Origin: Streptomyces specialis
Lineage (GTDB): Bacteria; Actinomycetota; Actinomycetes; Streptomycetales; Streptomycetaceae
NCBI RefSeq assembly: GCF_001493375.1
Contig: NZ_LN929894.1
Coordinates: forward strand, 62,001 to 126,000
DNA: 64,000 bases
Reading direction: 5' to 3'
The notes under the pieces were generated by a model. It ran no database searches, was not told where the DNA came from, and saw only the letters and a list, made by a program, of their open reading frames with translations. How positions within the stretch are numbered: the stretch's first letter is position 1; each line of letters starts with the position of its first letter. The translations under genes were made by a program, and so were the position numbers. This document shows, in pieces, positions 35,009 to 43,785 of the stretch.

Positions 35009-38000
35009 GTGCCGGTGGGCGGGCGACGTGACAGCCGTTTCGGACAACTGCTGCGCCGGGGCTTCACCGACCCCAGAACCGCCGAACGGCTCCTCGACGA
35101 CCCCGTGCTGCGGCCGGTCGCGCACGATCCCGTGCTGCTCGACGGGCTCGGCGCCACGGCCGACCCGGACCTCGCGCTGCGGGCCCTGGTCCGGCTCGTC
35201 GAGGCGCAGCCCGAGGCACGGCGGGCCGACCTGCTGGACACGCTGATCGCCGCCGAACCGCTGCGGGCCCGGCTGCTCGGCGTGCTCGGCGCCTCCGAGG
35301 GGCTCGGCGACCAGCTCGCCCGCCACCCCGGGCAGTGGCAGGCCCTGATCGCCTTCGACACCGAGGCCGACCCGCACCCCGGCGTCGAGGAGTTCGAAGC
35401 CGCCCTGGCCTCCGCCCACGACCCCGACGCGCTGCGCGTCGGCTACCACCGGGTGCTGATGACCATCGCCGCCCGCGACATCACCGGCTCCCTCGGCTTC
35501 GCGGAGACCGCCGCCGAGCTGGCCGACCTGGCCACCGCCACCCTCCGCGCCGCCCTGCGGATCGCCTCGGGCGAGGCGCCGCAGGACGCGGAACGGTGTC
35601 GGCTCGCCGTCCTCGGCATGGGCGAGTGCGGCGGCCGGGAGCTGAACTACGTCTCCGATGTGGACGTGATCTTCGTCGGCGACCCCGCCGAGGGCGTCGA
35701 GGAGGGCCCCGCCCTCCAGGCCGCGACCCGGCTCGCCGCCCGGATGATGCGGATCTGCTCCGACACCACCGCCGAGGGCACCATCTGGCCCGTCGACGCC
35801 AACCTCCGCCCCGAGGGGCGCAACGGCCCGCTGGTCCGCACCCTCAGCAGCCACCTCGCCTACTACCGGCGGTGGGCCAAGACCTGGGAGTTCCAGGCGC
35901 TGCTCAAGGCCCGCCCGGTCGCGGGCGACCTCACCCTCGGCGGCGACTACTGCGCCGCCGTCGCCCCCCTGGTGTGGCAGGTCTCCGAGCGGGAGAACTT
36001 CGTCGCCGACGTGCAGCAGATGCGCCGCCGCGTCGAGGAGTCCCTGCCCGCCAAACAGGCCGAGCGCGAGCTGAAACTCGGCCCCGGCGGCCTGCGCGAC
36101 GTCGAGTTCGCCGTCCAGCTCCTGCAACTCGTCCACGGCCGCACCGACCCCGAGCTGCGCCACGCCACCACCCTCGACGCGCTGGCCGCCCTCGCCGCCG
36201 GCGGCTACGTCGGCCGCCAGGACGCCGCCTCGCTCGACGCGTCCTACCGTTTCCTGCGCTCCGCCGAGCACCGCATCCAGTTGCACCGGCTGCGCCGCAC
36301 CCACCTGATGCCGACCGAGGAGGCCGAGCTGCGCAGACTCGGCCGCTCGCTGGGCTTCATGGGCGAGCCCGTCCAGGAGCTGACCGCCGTCTGGCGCCGC
36401 CCCACCGCGGGCGTGCGCCGCCTGCACGAGAAGCTGTTCTCCCGGCCGCTGCTGGACGCCGCCGCCCGCCTCGACGGACAGATGCGCCTGGGCGAGTCCG
36501 CCGCCAAGGAGCGCCTGGAGGCCCTCGGCTACGCCGACCCCGCCGCCGCGCTCCGCCACCTGTCCGCGCTGGCGTCCGGCGTGTCCCGCAAGGCCGCCAT
36601 CCAGCGCACGCTGCTGCCGGTGCTGCTGGCCCGTTTCGCGGACTCCGCCGACCCCGACTCCGGGCTGCTCGGCTTCCGCAAGGTCTCCGACGCGCTGGGC
36701 ACCAGCCCCTGGTACCTGCGGCTGCTGCGCGACGAGGGCGCCGCCGCCGAGAACCTCGCCCGGGTGCTGTCCGCCGGACGTCTCGCCCCCGACCTGCTGC
36801 TCCGCGCCCCCGAGGCCGTCGCCCTGCTCGGCGACCCGGCCGGGCTGCGCCCGCGGACCCGGCGCGCCCTCACCCAGGAGGTGCAGGCCGCCGTCGGCCG
36901 CGCCGACTCGCCGGAGGCGGCCGTCACGGCGGCGCGCGGCGTGCGGCGGCGCGAACTGTTCCGCACGGCGGCGGCCGACATAGTCGGCGCCTACGTCACG
37001 CCCGAGGTGACCGGCGCGGACGCGGCCGAGCCCGCCGAGGAACCCGGAGCTGTCCTCGACCGGGTCGGCGACGCGCTCACCGACATCAACGCCGCCCCCC
37101 TCGCCGGCGCCCTGCACGCCGCCACCGCCTCCTACGGCGCCGACGGCCTGCCCACCCGGCTGGCCGTCATCGCCATGGGCCGGTTCGGCGGCCACGAGCT
37201 GAACTACGGCTCGGACGCCGATGTGATCTTCGTCCACGAGCCGATGGACGGCGCCGGTGACCGAGAGGCCGCCGAGGCCGCCTTCGCCGTGGCCAACGAG
37301 ATGATCCGGCTGCTCCAGCTCCCCAGCATCGACCCGCCCCTCCTCGTCGACGCCGACCTGCGGCCCGAGGGCAGGAACGGCCCGCTCGTCCGCACCCTCA
37401 GCAGCTTCGCCGCCTACTACCGCCGCTGGTCGCTGGTCTGGGAGAGCCAGGCCCTGCTCCGCGCCGAGCCGGTGGTCGGCGACCCGGGCCTGGGGGAGCG
37501 GTTCATCGAGCTGATCGACCCGCTGCGCTACCCGGCCGGCGGACTGTCCGACGCGTCGGTGCGCGAGATCAGGCGCCTGAAGGCCCGGATGGAGGCGGAA
37601 CGGCTGCCGCGCGGCGCGGACCGGACCACCCACACCAAGCTGGGCCGCGGCGGCCTGTCCGACATCGAGTGGACCGCGCAGCTCCTCCAGCTCCAGCACG
37701 CCGGTACCGAGCCGGCGCTGCGCACCACCCGCACCCGGCGGGCGCTGGCCGCCGCGGCCGGACTGGGCCTGCTGGACGCCGGGGACGCGGCGGTGCTGGA
37801 CGAGGCGTGGGTGCTGGCCTCGCGGGTGCGGAACGCGGTGATGCTGGTGCGCGGCCGGCCGCTCGACACGTTCCCCACGGACCCGCGCGAGTCGGCGGCG
37901 GTGGCGCGTTTCCTCGGCTACGGGCCGGGCGAGGTCGGCCGGATGCTGGACGACTACCGGCGCACCACGCGGCGGGCCAGGGCCGTGGTGGAGCGGCTGT

Positions 38001-38014
38001 TCTACGAGAGCTGA
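35009..38014 (+). CDS. glnE: GlnE, bifunctional glutamine synthetase adenylyltransferase
   Basis: A 1001-residue enzyme that adenylylates and deadenylylates glutamine synthetase. Two nucleotidyltransferase domains are visible: the first with LGMGECGGRELNYVSDVDVI near residue 205, the second with MGRFGGHELNYGSDADVIFV near 725. The metal-binding SDxD motif is intact in both. The repeated LRPEGRNGPLVRTLSS segments follow each domain. GTG at 35009 with GAGGGGAC upstream starts the family-typical RRDSRFGQLLRRGFTDP. It overlaps the convergent PAP2 gene by 13 bases at the 3' end. Its link to nitrogen control is supported by glnII in the same window. Confidence 0.96.
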   Translation: MPVGGRRDSRFGQLLRRGFTDPRTAERLLDDPVLRPVAHDPVLLDGLGATADPDLALRALVRLVEAQPEARRADLLDTLIAAEPLRARLLGVLGASEGLGDQLARHPGQWQALIAFDTEADPHPGVEEFEAALASAHDPDALRVGYHRVLMTIAARDITGSLGFAETAAELADLATATLRAALRIASGEAPQDAERCRLAVLGMGECGGRELNYVSDVDVIFVGDPAEGVEEGPALQAATRLAARMMRICSDTTAEGTIWPVDANLRPEGRNGPLVRTLSSHLAYYRRWAKTWEFQALLKARPVAGDLTLGGDYCAAVAPLVWQVSERENFVADVQQMRRRVEESLPAKQAERELKLGPGGLRDVEFAVQLLQLVHGRTDPELRHATTLDALAALAAGGYVGRQDAASLDASYRFLRSAEHRIQLHRLRRTHLMPTEEAELRRLGRSLGFMGEPVQELTAVWRRPTAGVRRLHEKLFSRPLLDAAARLDGQMRLGESAAKERLEALGYADPAAALRHLSALASGVSRKAAIQRTLLPVLLARFADSADPDSGLLGFRKVSDALGTSPWYLRLLRDEGAAAENLARVLSAGRLAPDLLLRAPEAVALLGDPAGLRPRTRRALTQEVQAAVGRADSPEAAVTAARGVRRRELFRTAAADIVGAYVTPEVTGADAAEPAEEPGAVLDRVGDALTDINAAPLAGALHAATASYGADGLPTRLAVIAMGRFGGHELNYGSDADVIFVHEPMDGAGDREAAEAAFAVANEMIRLLQLPSIDPPLLVDADLRPEGRNGPLVRTLSSFAAYYRRWSLVWESQALLRAEPVVGDPGLGERFIELIDPLRYPAGGLSDASVREIRRLKARMEAERLPRGADRTTHTKLGRGGLSDIEWTAQLLQLQHAGTEPALRTTRTRRALAAAAGLGLLDAGDAAVLDEAWVLASRVRNAVMLVRGRPLDTFPTDPRESAAVARFLGYGPGEVGRMLDDYRRTTRRARAVVERLFYES

Positions 38015-38877
38015 GGCCGCCGTCGCGGCGGCGGCGCGTCCGCGACCCGCCGGGGCAGCCGGTAGCACAGGCGCCCGTACCAGAGGCGGGCGACGAGATA
38101 CCCGAAGGCCAGGCAGATCATGCCGCCGACGGCGTCGAGCCAGAAGGGGTTGGCCGTCGCCACGATGACCAGCAGGGTCAGCGCCGGGTAGAGCGCGCCG
38201 AGCAGTTTCAGCCACCAGGGACGGGCCAGCACGGCGAGGGTGAGGCCGCACCACAGGGACCAGCCGATGTGCATGGACGGCATCGCGGCGTACTGGTTCG
38301 ACACGGAGGCCATCTTGGTGCCCTCGGCGGAGAGGGAGCCCCAGGTGTGGTGCACGGACGCGGTGTCGATGAAGTCCATGCCCTCCATCAGCCGGGGCGG
38401 CGCGAGGGGATAGAAGTAGTAGCCGATCAGGGCGACGGCGGTGGTGGCGAACAGCACCGTGCGGGTCGCGCCGTACCGGCCGGGGTGGCTGTGGAACAGC
38501 CAGACCAGGACGGCGATGGTCACCACGAAGTGCAGGGTGGCGTAGTAGTAGTTCATCGACACGATCAGCCAGGTCACACCCGCCACGGCGTGGTTGACGG
38601 ACCGTTCGAAGGCGAGGCCGATCGAGTCCTGGAAGTCCCAGATCCAGCGGGCGTGGCTCTGTGCCTGGTCGACGCGGGTCGGGGCGGCGTTGCGGATCAC
38701 CGAGTAGACGCCGTAGCTGACGGCGATGAGCAGCAGCTCGAACCAGAGCCGGGGGCGCCGGGGTGTCCGCAGCGAGTCCAGCGGTCGCGCGGGGGCGGCT
38801 GTCTCCTGATCCCGATCGGTCACGAGCCCTGCCGTATCCACTCGCTCTTCTTCCGGCCTGACGCTTGTTGCCCCCAT
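38002..38877 (-). CDS. PAP2-superfamily membrane lipid enzyme
   Basis: A 291-residue membrane protein with six or more hydrophobic segments. The PAP2-type signature is seen in VSNQYAAMPSMHIGWSLWCG near residue 200 and VATANPFWLDAVGGMICLAF near 245, with the catalytic His in each. This is the inositol-phosphorylceramide-synthase/DIPPS-like branch, which transfers or removes phosphate groups on lipids. ATG at 38877 is chosen because the 80-residue N-terminus beyond it is low-complexity. The gene is convergent with glnE and, in S. coelicolor, similar genes lie between glnE and malR, as here. Confidence 0.85.
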   Translation of the reverse strand: MGATSVRPEEERVDTAGLVTDRDQETAAPARPLDSLRTPRRPRLWFELLLIAVSYGVYSVIRNAAPTRVDQAQSHARWIWDFQDSIGLAFERSVNHAVAGVTWLIVSMNYYYATLHFVVTIAVLVWLFHSHPGRYGATRTVLFATTAVALIGYYFYPLAPPRLMEGMDFIDTASVHHTWGSLSAEGTKMASVSNQYAAMPSMHIGWSLWCGLTLAVLARPWWLKLLGALYPALTLLVIVATANPFWLDAVGGMICLAFGYLVARLWYGRLCYRLPRRVADAPPPRRRPQLS

Positions 38878-38967
38878 GGGCCCACAGTCTGCCAGAGGAC
38901 TGACGCCGACCCGATCATCCTCCGGTCTGCTCTTCACTCCGGCATCTTCCCCCACGCCCCATCCCCC

Positions 38968-39057
38968 CCGTCCCTCATATCAATCCGACGCTGCCGCCGA
39001 CGAGGTAAACGTACAACTTAGTCGCCACCGTACGCTCCTCTTAATCACTGTACTCCA
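38968..39057. other. Nextera adapter join 5
   Basis: TCCCTCATATCAATC then CGACGCTGCCGCCGACG is a corrupted mosaic end plus the GACGCTGCCGACGA adapter. A degraded P5 tail (GTCGCCACCGTACGCTC) follows. It separates the PAP2 gene from the maltose cluster and is followed by a duplicated segment. Confidence 0.9.
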
Positions 39058-39271
39058 GGGGGGCGACCCCCGTGCCCCCGGCCGCGCGTCGTGGTGGTCA
39101 GGCTTGCTGTATGACGGGCGCGGTCGCCGTGGAACCCCGGACCACCAGCTCCGGCATGCTGCGTTCTTCCGGGGGGCGACCCCCGTGCCCCCGGCCGCGC
39201 GTCGTGGTGGTCAGGCTTGCTGTATGACGGGCGCGGTCGCCGTGGAACCCCGGACCACCAGCTCCGGCATG
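39058..39271. repeat. Perfect 101-bp direct repeat at the 3' end of malR
   Basis: Positions 39058-39158 and 39171-39271 are identical (offset 113). The second copy holds the real last codons of malR; the first repeats them downstream and ends just before adapter. It looks like two contig ends with an unmerged overlap rather than a biological duplication. Confidence 0.85.
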
Positions 39272-40239
39272 AAGACGAACTCGCTGTGCGGGGCCGGTGT
39301 GCCGCCGACTTCCTCCAGGAGGGCGCGGACCGCTGCCTGGCCCATCGCGAAGACGGGCTGGCGGATCGTCGTCAGGGGCGGGTCGGTGAAGGCGATCAGG
39401 GGCGAGTCGTCGTAGCCGATCACCGAGCAGTGCTCCGGCACGGACAGGCCGCGCTGCCGTGCCGCGCGGATCGCGCCGAGGGCCATCATGTCGCTGGCGC
39501 AGACGATCGCCGTGCAGTCCCGGGCGAGCAGGGCCAGGGCCGCCGCCTGGCCGCCCTCCAGGGTGTAGAGCGAGTGCTCGATCAGCCGCCGGGCGTCGCC
39601 GGAGACCATGCCGAGCTCCTCCTCCATGGCCCGCAGGAAGCCCTCGATCTTCCGCTGGACCGGCACGAACCGCTCCGGCCCCAGGGCCAGGCCTATCCGC
39701 CGGTGGCCGAGGGAGGCCAGGTGGGTGACGGACAGCCGCATCGCGGCGCGGTCGTCGGGGGAGACGAACGGTGCCCGCACCTTCGGCGAGAAACCGTTGA
39801 TCAGCACGTAGGGGACGCCGCCCGCGCGCAGCCGCTCGTAGCGCTCCATGTCGGCGCTGGTGTCGGCGTGCAGGCCCGAGATGAAGATGATGCCCGCCAC
39901 GCCACGCTCGACCAGCATCCCGGTCAGCTCGTCCTCGGTGGACCCGCCTGGGGTCTGCGTGGCCAGCACCGGCGTGTAGCCCTGGCGGGTGAGCGCCTGG
40001 CAGATCACCTGCGCGAAGGCGGGGAATATCGGGTTCTCCAGCTCCGGCGTGATCAGGCCGACCAGGCCCTCGCTGCGCTTCTGGAGCCGCACCGGCCGCT
40101 CGTACCCCAGCAGGTCGAGAGCGGCCAGAACGGATTCGCGGGTGGCGGTCGCGACGCCGGGCTTGCCGTTCAGGACCCGGCTGACCGTTGCCTCGCTGAC
40201 GCCCGCCTGGGCTGCGATGTCGGCTAGCCGTGCGGTCAC
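39211..40239 (-). CDS. malR: MalR, LacI-family repressor of maltose genes
   Basis: A 342-residue LacI/GalR regulator. The HTH is RLADIAAQAGVSEATVSRVL at residues 4-24, the hinge helix VLNGKPGVATATRESVLAAL, and the sugar-binding domain includes GLVGLITPELENPIFPAFAQ and VIGYDDSPLIAFTDPPLTTI. GTG at 40239 starts it. It is divergent from the malE-malF-malG-aglA operon, the layout of the Streptomyces maltose regulon, in which MalR represses malE transcription in the absence of maltose and in glucose. Its last 20 codons are duplicated downstream by an assembly fault. Confidence 0.92.
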   Translation of the reverse strand: MTARLADIAAQAGVSEATVSRVLNGKPGVATATRESVLAALDLLGYERPVRLQKRSEGLVGLITPELENPIFPAFAQVICQALTRQGYTPVLATQTPGGSTEDELTGMLVERGVAGIIFISGLHADTSADMERYERLRAGGVPYVLINGFSPKVRAPFVSPDDRAAMRLSVTHLASLGHRRIGLALGPERFVPVQRKIEGFLRAMEEELGMVSGDARRLIEHSLYTLEGGQAAALALLARDCTAIVCASDMMALGAIRAARQRGLSVPEHCSVIGYDDSPLIAFTDPPLTTIRQPVFAMGQAAVRALLEEVGGTPAPHSEFVFMPELVVRGSTATAPVIQQA

Positions 40240-40383
40240 AGTTCGGGACTGTACCCGCCAGGGATCGACCTGCCCACTGTCGAGGGAAAACTGTACCGGA
40301 ATGTATGAATTTGGGTGCTTGCATTCTGGTTGAGACGTGTTCCCAGCGCCTCAGAAGCCACCCGAACGGCCCCGCGTAACGTC

Positions 40384-40404
40384 CTTGCTGAAAATTGCCG
40401 CAAG
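40384..40404. promoter_or_regulatory. Putative MalR operator upstream of malE
   Basis: CTTGC at 40384-40388 and GCAAG at 40400-40404 form an inverted repeat separated by 11 bp, within an AT-richer part of the 282-bp malR-malE intergenic region. Flanking CGTAAC (40375-40380) and GTTACG (40429-40434) are also inverted. Known S. coelicolor MalR sites contain CTTGCAG half-sites, so this is a good candidate. CTTGC also occurs at 40318. Confidence 0.5.
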
Positions 40405-40521
40405 CTCTTTCCAAAGTTTTTCGCCACTGTTACGTTCCTGCTCGGCCCGGCGCGGCGGAGGCGCGGCGCATAGGGTGGACATAGCCCCCTTAACCCGGGC
40501 GTAACGCTTGGAGGAGTTCAC

Positions 40522-41781
40522 ATGCGGCGCAGCATAGGAACGACGGCCGTCGTTGCGGCTCTGGCACTTGCGGCAACGGCTTGCGGAGACGACGGCGGGA
40601 GCGGGGGGGGAGGGGGCGCGGGCGCGGACGGCGAGCTGTCCGGCACGGTCACCTTCTGGGACACATCGAACGAGACCGAGGCCGAGGTCTTCGAGGCGGT
40701 CGCCCGGGACTTCGAGGACCAGCACCCGGACGTCACCGTCGACTACGTCAACATCGGCTTCGACGACGCCCAGAACCGTTTCAAGAACGCCGCCGGCGCC
40801 AACGAGGCCCCCGACGTCATGCGCACCGAGGTCGCCTGGGTCGCCGACTTCGCCAACCTCGGCTACCTCTACCCGCTCGACGGCACCGCCGCGCTGGACA
40901 ACCAGGAGGACTTCCTCCCGACGGCCTGGGCCAGCACCCAGTTCGAGGGCGAGACCTACGCGGTGCCGCAGGTCACCGACACCCTGGCCCTCTTCTACAA
41001 CAAGTCCCTCCTGCGGGAGGCCGGCGTCGAGGTGCCCACGTCGCTGGACGAGATACGCGACTCCACCGAGGCGTTCGAGGACATCGGCACCACGCCGCTG
41101 TACGCGCGCGGCGACGACGCGTACTGGTTCCTGCCGTACCTCTACGGCGAGGGCGGCGACCTGGTGGACGCCGAGGCGCGCGAGGTCACCATCGACGATC
41201 GGTCCGGCGTCGCGGCCTTCGAGCAGTTGAAGGACCTGATCGACTCCGGCGCCGCCACCACGGACACCAGCGACGGCTGGGAGAACATGATGTCCTCCTT
41301 CGCCGACGGCGACGTCGCCATGATGATCAACGGCCCCTGGGCCCTCGCGGACGCCACCGCCGCCCTCGGTGACGACCTGGGCGTCGCCCCGGTCCCGGCC
41401 GGTTCGCAGGCGCAGGGCGCCCCGCTCGGCGGCTGGAACTACGGCGTGTACGCGGGCACCGCCGACGCCGACGCCTCGTTCGCCTTCGTCCAGTACATGA
41501 GCTCCGCCGCGACACAGCAGCGGATCACCGAGGAACTGGGGCTGCTCCCCACCCGGCAGTCCGTCTACGAGGTGCCGGCCGTCGCCGACAACGAGATGGT
41601 GCAGTTCTTCAAGCCGGCCGTGGACGTGGCCCACGAGCGGCCGTGGATCCCGGAGGCCCAGTCGCTCTTCGAGCCGCTGCTGACCTCCCTGGAGGCCATG
41701 CTGACCGGATCCGCCTCCCCCGAGCAGGCGGCGTCCGACACCGGGGACGCGTACCGCGACCTCCTCGAGGACTGGAACTGA
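40522..41781 (+). CDS. malE: MalE, maltose/maltodextrin-binding lipoprotein
   Basis: A 419-residue extracellular sugar-binding lipoprotein. The signal peptide MRRSIGTTAVVAALALAATA ends in a lipobox with Cys at about residue 21. The family-1 binding core is seen in GTVTFWDTSNETEAEVFEAV, PDVMRTEVAWVADFANLGYL and SFADGDVAMMINGPWALADA. It delivers maltose or maltodextrins to the MalFG permease; the ATPase is not encoded here and is probably the shared MsiK found elsewhere. ATG at 40522 has GGAGG upstream. Confidence 0.93.
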   Translation: MRRSIGTTAVVAALALAATACGDDGGSGGGGGAGADGELSGTVTFWDTSNETEAEVFEAVARDFEDQHPDVTVDYVNIGFDDAQNRFKNAAGANEAPDVMRTEVAWVADFANLGYLYPLDGTAALDNQEDFLPTAWASTQFEGETYAVPQVTDTLALFYNKSLLREAGVEVPTSLDEIRDSTEAFEDIGTTPLYARGDDAYWFLPYLYGEGGDLVDAEAREVTIDDRSGVAAFEQLKDLIDSGAATTDTSDGWENMMSSFADGDVAMMINGPWALADATAALGDDLGVAPVPAGSQAQGAPLGGWNYGVYAGTADADASFAFVQYMSSAATQQRITEELGLLPTRQSVYEVPAVADNEMVQFFKPAVDVAHERPWIPEAQSLFEPLLTSLEAMLTGSASPEQAASDTGDAYRDLLEDWN

Positions 41782-41819
41782 GCGGCGCGGACCGAGGCGA
41801 GGGATGAAGGGGCGAGACC

Positions 41820-42791
41820 ATGGCTGACGCTGTGAACCCCCGCGCGACGGCGGCCCCGGCCGCCCCCGGGCGGCTGCGCCGGAGCCTGACCGCGCACTGG
41901 TACGCCTGGGCCATGATCGCGCCGGTGGTCGGCGTGATCACCGCCATCATCGGCTGGCCGCTGGTGCGGGGCGTCTACCTGTCGCTGACCGACGCCGACG
42001 AGGCGAACGTCGAGCGGCAGATCGGTGTGAACAAGATCCCGGCCACCTACGACTTCGTCGGCCTGGACAACTACACCGCCATCCTGAAGGACGAGGTCTT
42101 CTGGGACCGCCTGGGCTGGACCGTGCTGTGGACCGTGGCGTGCGTGAGCGTCACGTTCCTGCTCGGCCTGGGCCTGGCGAACATGCTCAACCGCTCCTTC
42201 CGCGGCCGGACCGTCTACCGCATGGCGCTGATCCTGCCCTGGGCCATTCCGGCGTTCGTGTCGGTCTTCGCCTGGCGGATGCTCTACAACGAGCGCAACG
42301 GCCTGCTCAACAGCCTGCTGGACGGCGGTGGCGTCGAGGGCGTCTCCTGGCTGTCGGACCCGACCATGGCGAAGGTCTCCGTCATCGCCGTCAACGTCTG
42401 GCTCGGCGTGCCGTTCATGCTGATCGCGATGCTCGGCGCCCTCCAGTCGATCCCCGCCGAGCAGTACGAGGCGGCGGAGATGGACGGCGCCAACGCCTGG
42501 CAGCGGTTCTGGAACATCACGCTGCCCGGCGTCAGGTCCGTGTCCATGACGGTGGTGCTGCTGAGCACCATCTGGACCTTCAACATGTTCCCGGTGATCT
42601 TCCTGCTCACCCGAGGCGGGCCGGCGGGATCCACCGACATCCTGGTGACCGAGGCGTTCCGGCTGGCGTTCGTCAGCAGCCCCCGGGACTTCGCGAACTC
42701 CGCGGCGTGGGGCGTGCTGATCCTGCTCCTGCTGGCCCTGTTCGCGGTCGCCTACCGCAGGGCACTGCGCAAGCAGGGAGAGGTGTGGTGA
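41820..42791 (+). CDS. malF: MalF, maltose ABC permease
   Basis: A 323-residue permease with six membrane segments of the binding-protein-dependent transport family. The EAA loop is EQYEAAEMDGANAWQRFWNI followed by TLPGVRS, the contact for the ATPase. It starts with ATG at 41820 behind GATGAAGGGGCG. It lies 38 bp after malE and overlaps malG. Confidence 0.92.
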   Translation: MADAVNPRATAAPAAPGRLRRSLTAHWYAWAMIAPVVGVITAIIGWPLVRGVYLSLTDADEANVERQIGVNKIPATYDFVGLDNYTAILKDEVFWDRLGWTVLWTVACVSVTFLLGLGLANMLNRSFRGRTVYRMALILPWAIPAFVSVFAWRMLYNERNGLLNSLLDGGGVEGVSWLSDPTMAKVSVIAVNVWLGVPFMLIAMLGALQSIPAEQYEAAEMDGANAWQRFWNITLPGVRSVSMTVVLLSTIWTFNMFPVIFLLTRGGPAGSTDILVTEAFRLAFVSSPRDFANSAAWGVLILLLLALFAVAYRRALRKQGEVW

Positions 42792-43741
42792 CGATGGCTA
42801 CCGACACGACGCCGGTGAGCGGACCGGCCGAGCAGGCCCCGCGTCCGGCGCCGGCCTCCGTGCCCGGCGCGGGGCTGCGCGCGACCGCCCGGCCGCCGGG
42901 GAAGAAGGTCCGGCGGCGCGGCGAACGGAGCCGGGCCGCCTCCATCGGCCTGCACGCGGCCCTGCTGACCGCCGCCGTGATCGCGGTCTTCCCGCCGTTC
43001 TGGCTGCTGGTCACCTCGTTCAAGCCGAAGACCGACACGTTCACCCGGTCACTGGTCTCGGGCTTCACGCTCGACAACTACGACCACGTGCTCAACGACA
43101 CCGAGTTCCTCACCTGGTTCGGCAACTCGGTGCTGATCGTGGTGACGACGACCATCATCGGCGTGCTCATCTCCTCCACCACCGGGTACGCGCTCAGCCG
43201 CTTCCGGTTCCCCGGCATGCGCCCGCTGATGTGGGTCCTGCTCATCACCCAGATGTTCCCGGTGGCCGTGCTGATCGTGCCGCTGTACAACCTCATGTCG
43301 CGCTACGGGCTGCTGAACCAGCCGGTGTCGCTGATCGTCACCTATCTGACGATCGCGGTGCCGTTCTGCGCCTGGATGATGAAGGGGTTCTTCGACACCA
43401 TCCCGGTGTCGATCGACGAGTCCGGGCGGGTCGACGGCCTCAACCCGTTCGGCACGTTCTGGCGGTTGATCATGCCGCTGGCCCGGCCCGGCATCGCGGT
43501 GACCGGGTTCTACACGTTCGTCACCGCGTGGGCCGAAGTCGCCTACGCCACGGCGTTCATGACCGGCGAGGAGAACCTCACCCTCGCCGGCGGTCTCCAG
43601 ACCTTCGTCAACCAGCACACCCAGGACTGGCACTTGATGACCGCCGCCGCGGTGCTCATCGCCGTGCCCGCCACACTGGTCTTCGGATACGCCCAACGGC
43701 ACCTCCAGTCGGGACTCACGGCCGGCGCGACCAAGGCATGA
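42788..43741 (+). CDS. malG: MalG, maltose ABC permease
   Basis: A 317-residue permease with six membrane segments. The EAA loop is PVSIDESGRVDGLNPFGTFW followed by RLIMPLARPGI, and the end HLQSGLTAGATKA is typical. A GTG at 42788 overlaps the malF stop and has GGGAG at the right spacing; the ATG at 42794 is an alternative. The stop overlaps the ATGA at 43738, coupling it to aglA. Confidence 0.92.
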   Translation: MTMATDTTPVSGPAEQAPRPAPASVPGAGLRATARPPGKKVRRRGERSRAASIGLHAALLTAAVIAVFPPFWLLVTSFKPKTDTFTRSLVSGFTLDNYDHVLNDTEFLTWFGNSVLIVVTTTIIGVLISSTTGYALSRFRFPGMRPLMWVLLITQMFPVAVLIVPLYNLMSRYGLLNQPVSLIVTYLTIAVPFCAWMMKGFFDTIPVSIDESGRVDGLNPFGTFWRLIMPLARPGIAVTGFYTFVTAWAEVAYATAFMTGEENLTLAGGLQTFVNQHTQDWHLMTAAAVLIAVPATLVFGYAQRHLQSGLTAGATKA

Positions 43742-43785
43742 CTTCGGGCTCCTACGTTTCCACGCCTCAGAATTCCAGGGACGAC

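Noticed and set aside
34934..38254. A 1106-codon reverse-strand frame opposite glnE
   Set aside because: It has no domain and a repetitive Gly/Val/Glu composition; glnE motifs are on the forward strand.
39058..39271. Attachment site or tandem repeat of an integrative element
   Set aside because: There is no integrase, tRNA or element between the copies, and adapter abuts one copy.
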